A stretch of DNA of 64,000 nucleotides from Candidatus Aminicenantes bacterium UBA6228 (GTDB taxonomy: Bacteria; Acidobacteriota; Aminicenantia; Aminicenantales; Saccharicenantaceae). The stretch lies in assembly GCA_002441005.1 (NCBI GenBank), contig DJWO01000001.1, forward strand, positions 78,451-142,450. Reading direction: 5' to 3'. Position 1 is the stretch's first letter. Each line of letters starts with the position of its first letter. Under the pieces are notes generated by a model, which worked only from the letters and a program-made list of their open reading frames with translations, made no database searches and was not told the DNA's origin. Below are positions 63,888 through 64,000 of this stretch, in pieces. A program made the translations under genes and the position numbers.

Positions 63888-64000
63888 AGTTGTGCAGTTT
63901 TTCTTATATTTTTGGAGCCGGAAGAGTTTGTCCTGAAGCCTTTCCATCTGCTTTTTGAGCTTGACCACATTAAGTTCCTTATATATTGCTCGTAGTCTTT
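63858..64000 (-). CDS. Partial coiled-coil protein, C terminus only
   Basis: On the minus strand an open frame enters from beyond the window and ends in TGA at 63860-63858, giving 46 complete codons. It encodes an amphipathic helix (KLKKQMERLQDKLFRLQKYK) followed by TTFRIDSYVRQ. The clean heptad pattern and the end exactly at the PIF1 stop suggest a real gene. No family can be assigned. Confidence 0.5.
   Translation of the reverse strand, partial: RLRAIYKELNVVKLKKQMERLQDKLFRLQKYKKNCTTFRIDSYVRQ

Noticed and set aside
1..64000. CRISPR arrays, insertion sequences, integrases, rRNA genes or restriction-modification and toxin-antitoxin loci
   Set aside because: None found by reading both strands. 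No repeated 25-40-base units with spacers, no transposase motifs and no rRNA-like stretches; the PIF1-WYL gene alone does not make a defence locus.

Overview
The window is a dense bacterial chromosomal segment of about 48-50% GC (estimated by eye), with 52 gene calls, three tRNA genes and no sign of phage, insertion sequence, CRISPR or rRNA. Several features point to a Gram-negative, diderm heterotroph: a small outer-membrane beta-barrel, many lipoprotein or signal-peptide proteins, a TonB C-terminal domain and an LD-carboxypeptidase. My best guess is an Acidobacteriota/Aminicenantes-like organism. That rests on the overall mix of secreted hydrolases, PPi-type phosphofructokinase and AddAB, and it needs a database search to confirm.

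Layout. 1-5943 is a conserved housekeeping operon (phoH, pgpH-like, ybeY, corC-like, era), followed by tRNA-His. 6214-17663 is a secreted carbohydrate and ester-hydrolysis block: beta-barrel, beta-propeller phosphoesterase, HEAT-esterase, GH36-like alpha-galactosidase with an NPCBM domain, aldo/keto reductase and GH3. 17793-21925 (minus strand) holds purine salvage and repair: an NCS2 permease, apt, tsaE and nnr. 22094-25606 is the lower-glycolysis operon gap-pgk-tpiA-secG with tRNA-Leu. 25637-28016 (minus) holds thioredoxin, hemW, an isolated RsbRD_N-type protein and tRNA-Arg. 28289-32317 has a triple-PAS HD-GYP protein, a BNR-repeat sialidase-like protein and a membrane ferredoxin. 32501-37336 has an M48 protease with zinc ribbons, the most unusual protein of the window (a degenerate receiver domain joined through a membrane helix to a TonB C-terminal domain), a coiled-coil microprotein and a LysE exporter. 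37395-43702 is an AddA/AddB double-strand-break repair pair. 44205-49656 has two RNA methylation enzymes and two exported cysteine peptidases. 49823-58300 has a DMT transporter, PPi-phosphofructokinase, membrane proteins, a HAD phosphatase, an RpoD-family sigma factor, LD-carboxypeptidase and thioredoxin reductase. 58516-61464 is a large secreted fusion protein ending in an FGE-like domain. 62193-63857 is a PIF1-WYL helicase. It converges on a partial minus-strand gene running off the window end.

How the genes work together. The secreted hydrolases would release sugars and amino acids. PPi-PFK with gap, pgk and tpiA would route the sugars through glycolysis using pyrophosphate. Thioredoxin and thioredoxin reductase, 31 kb apart, form a redox pair. 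Two cyclic-dinucleotide phosphodiesterase families (PgpH-like and HD-GYP) and a pseudo-receiver suggest second-messenger and envelope signalling. Extended -10 elements of the form TGCTATAA recur upstream of genes.

No island-like novel system is obvious. The strongest leads are the pseudo-receiver-TonB protein with its coiled-coil neighbour, the secreted FGE-like fusion, the RsbRD_N-type/HemW pair, and a tandem duplication spanning the convergent end of the PIF1 gene.
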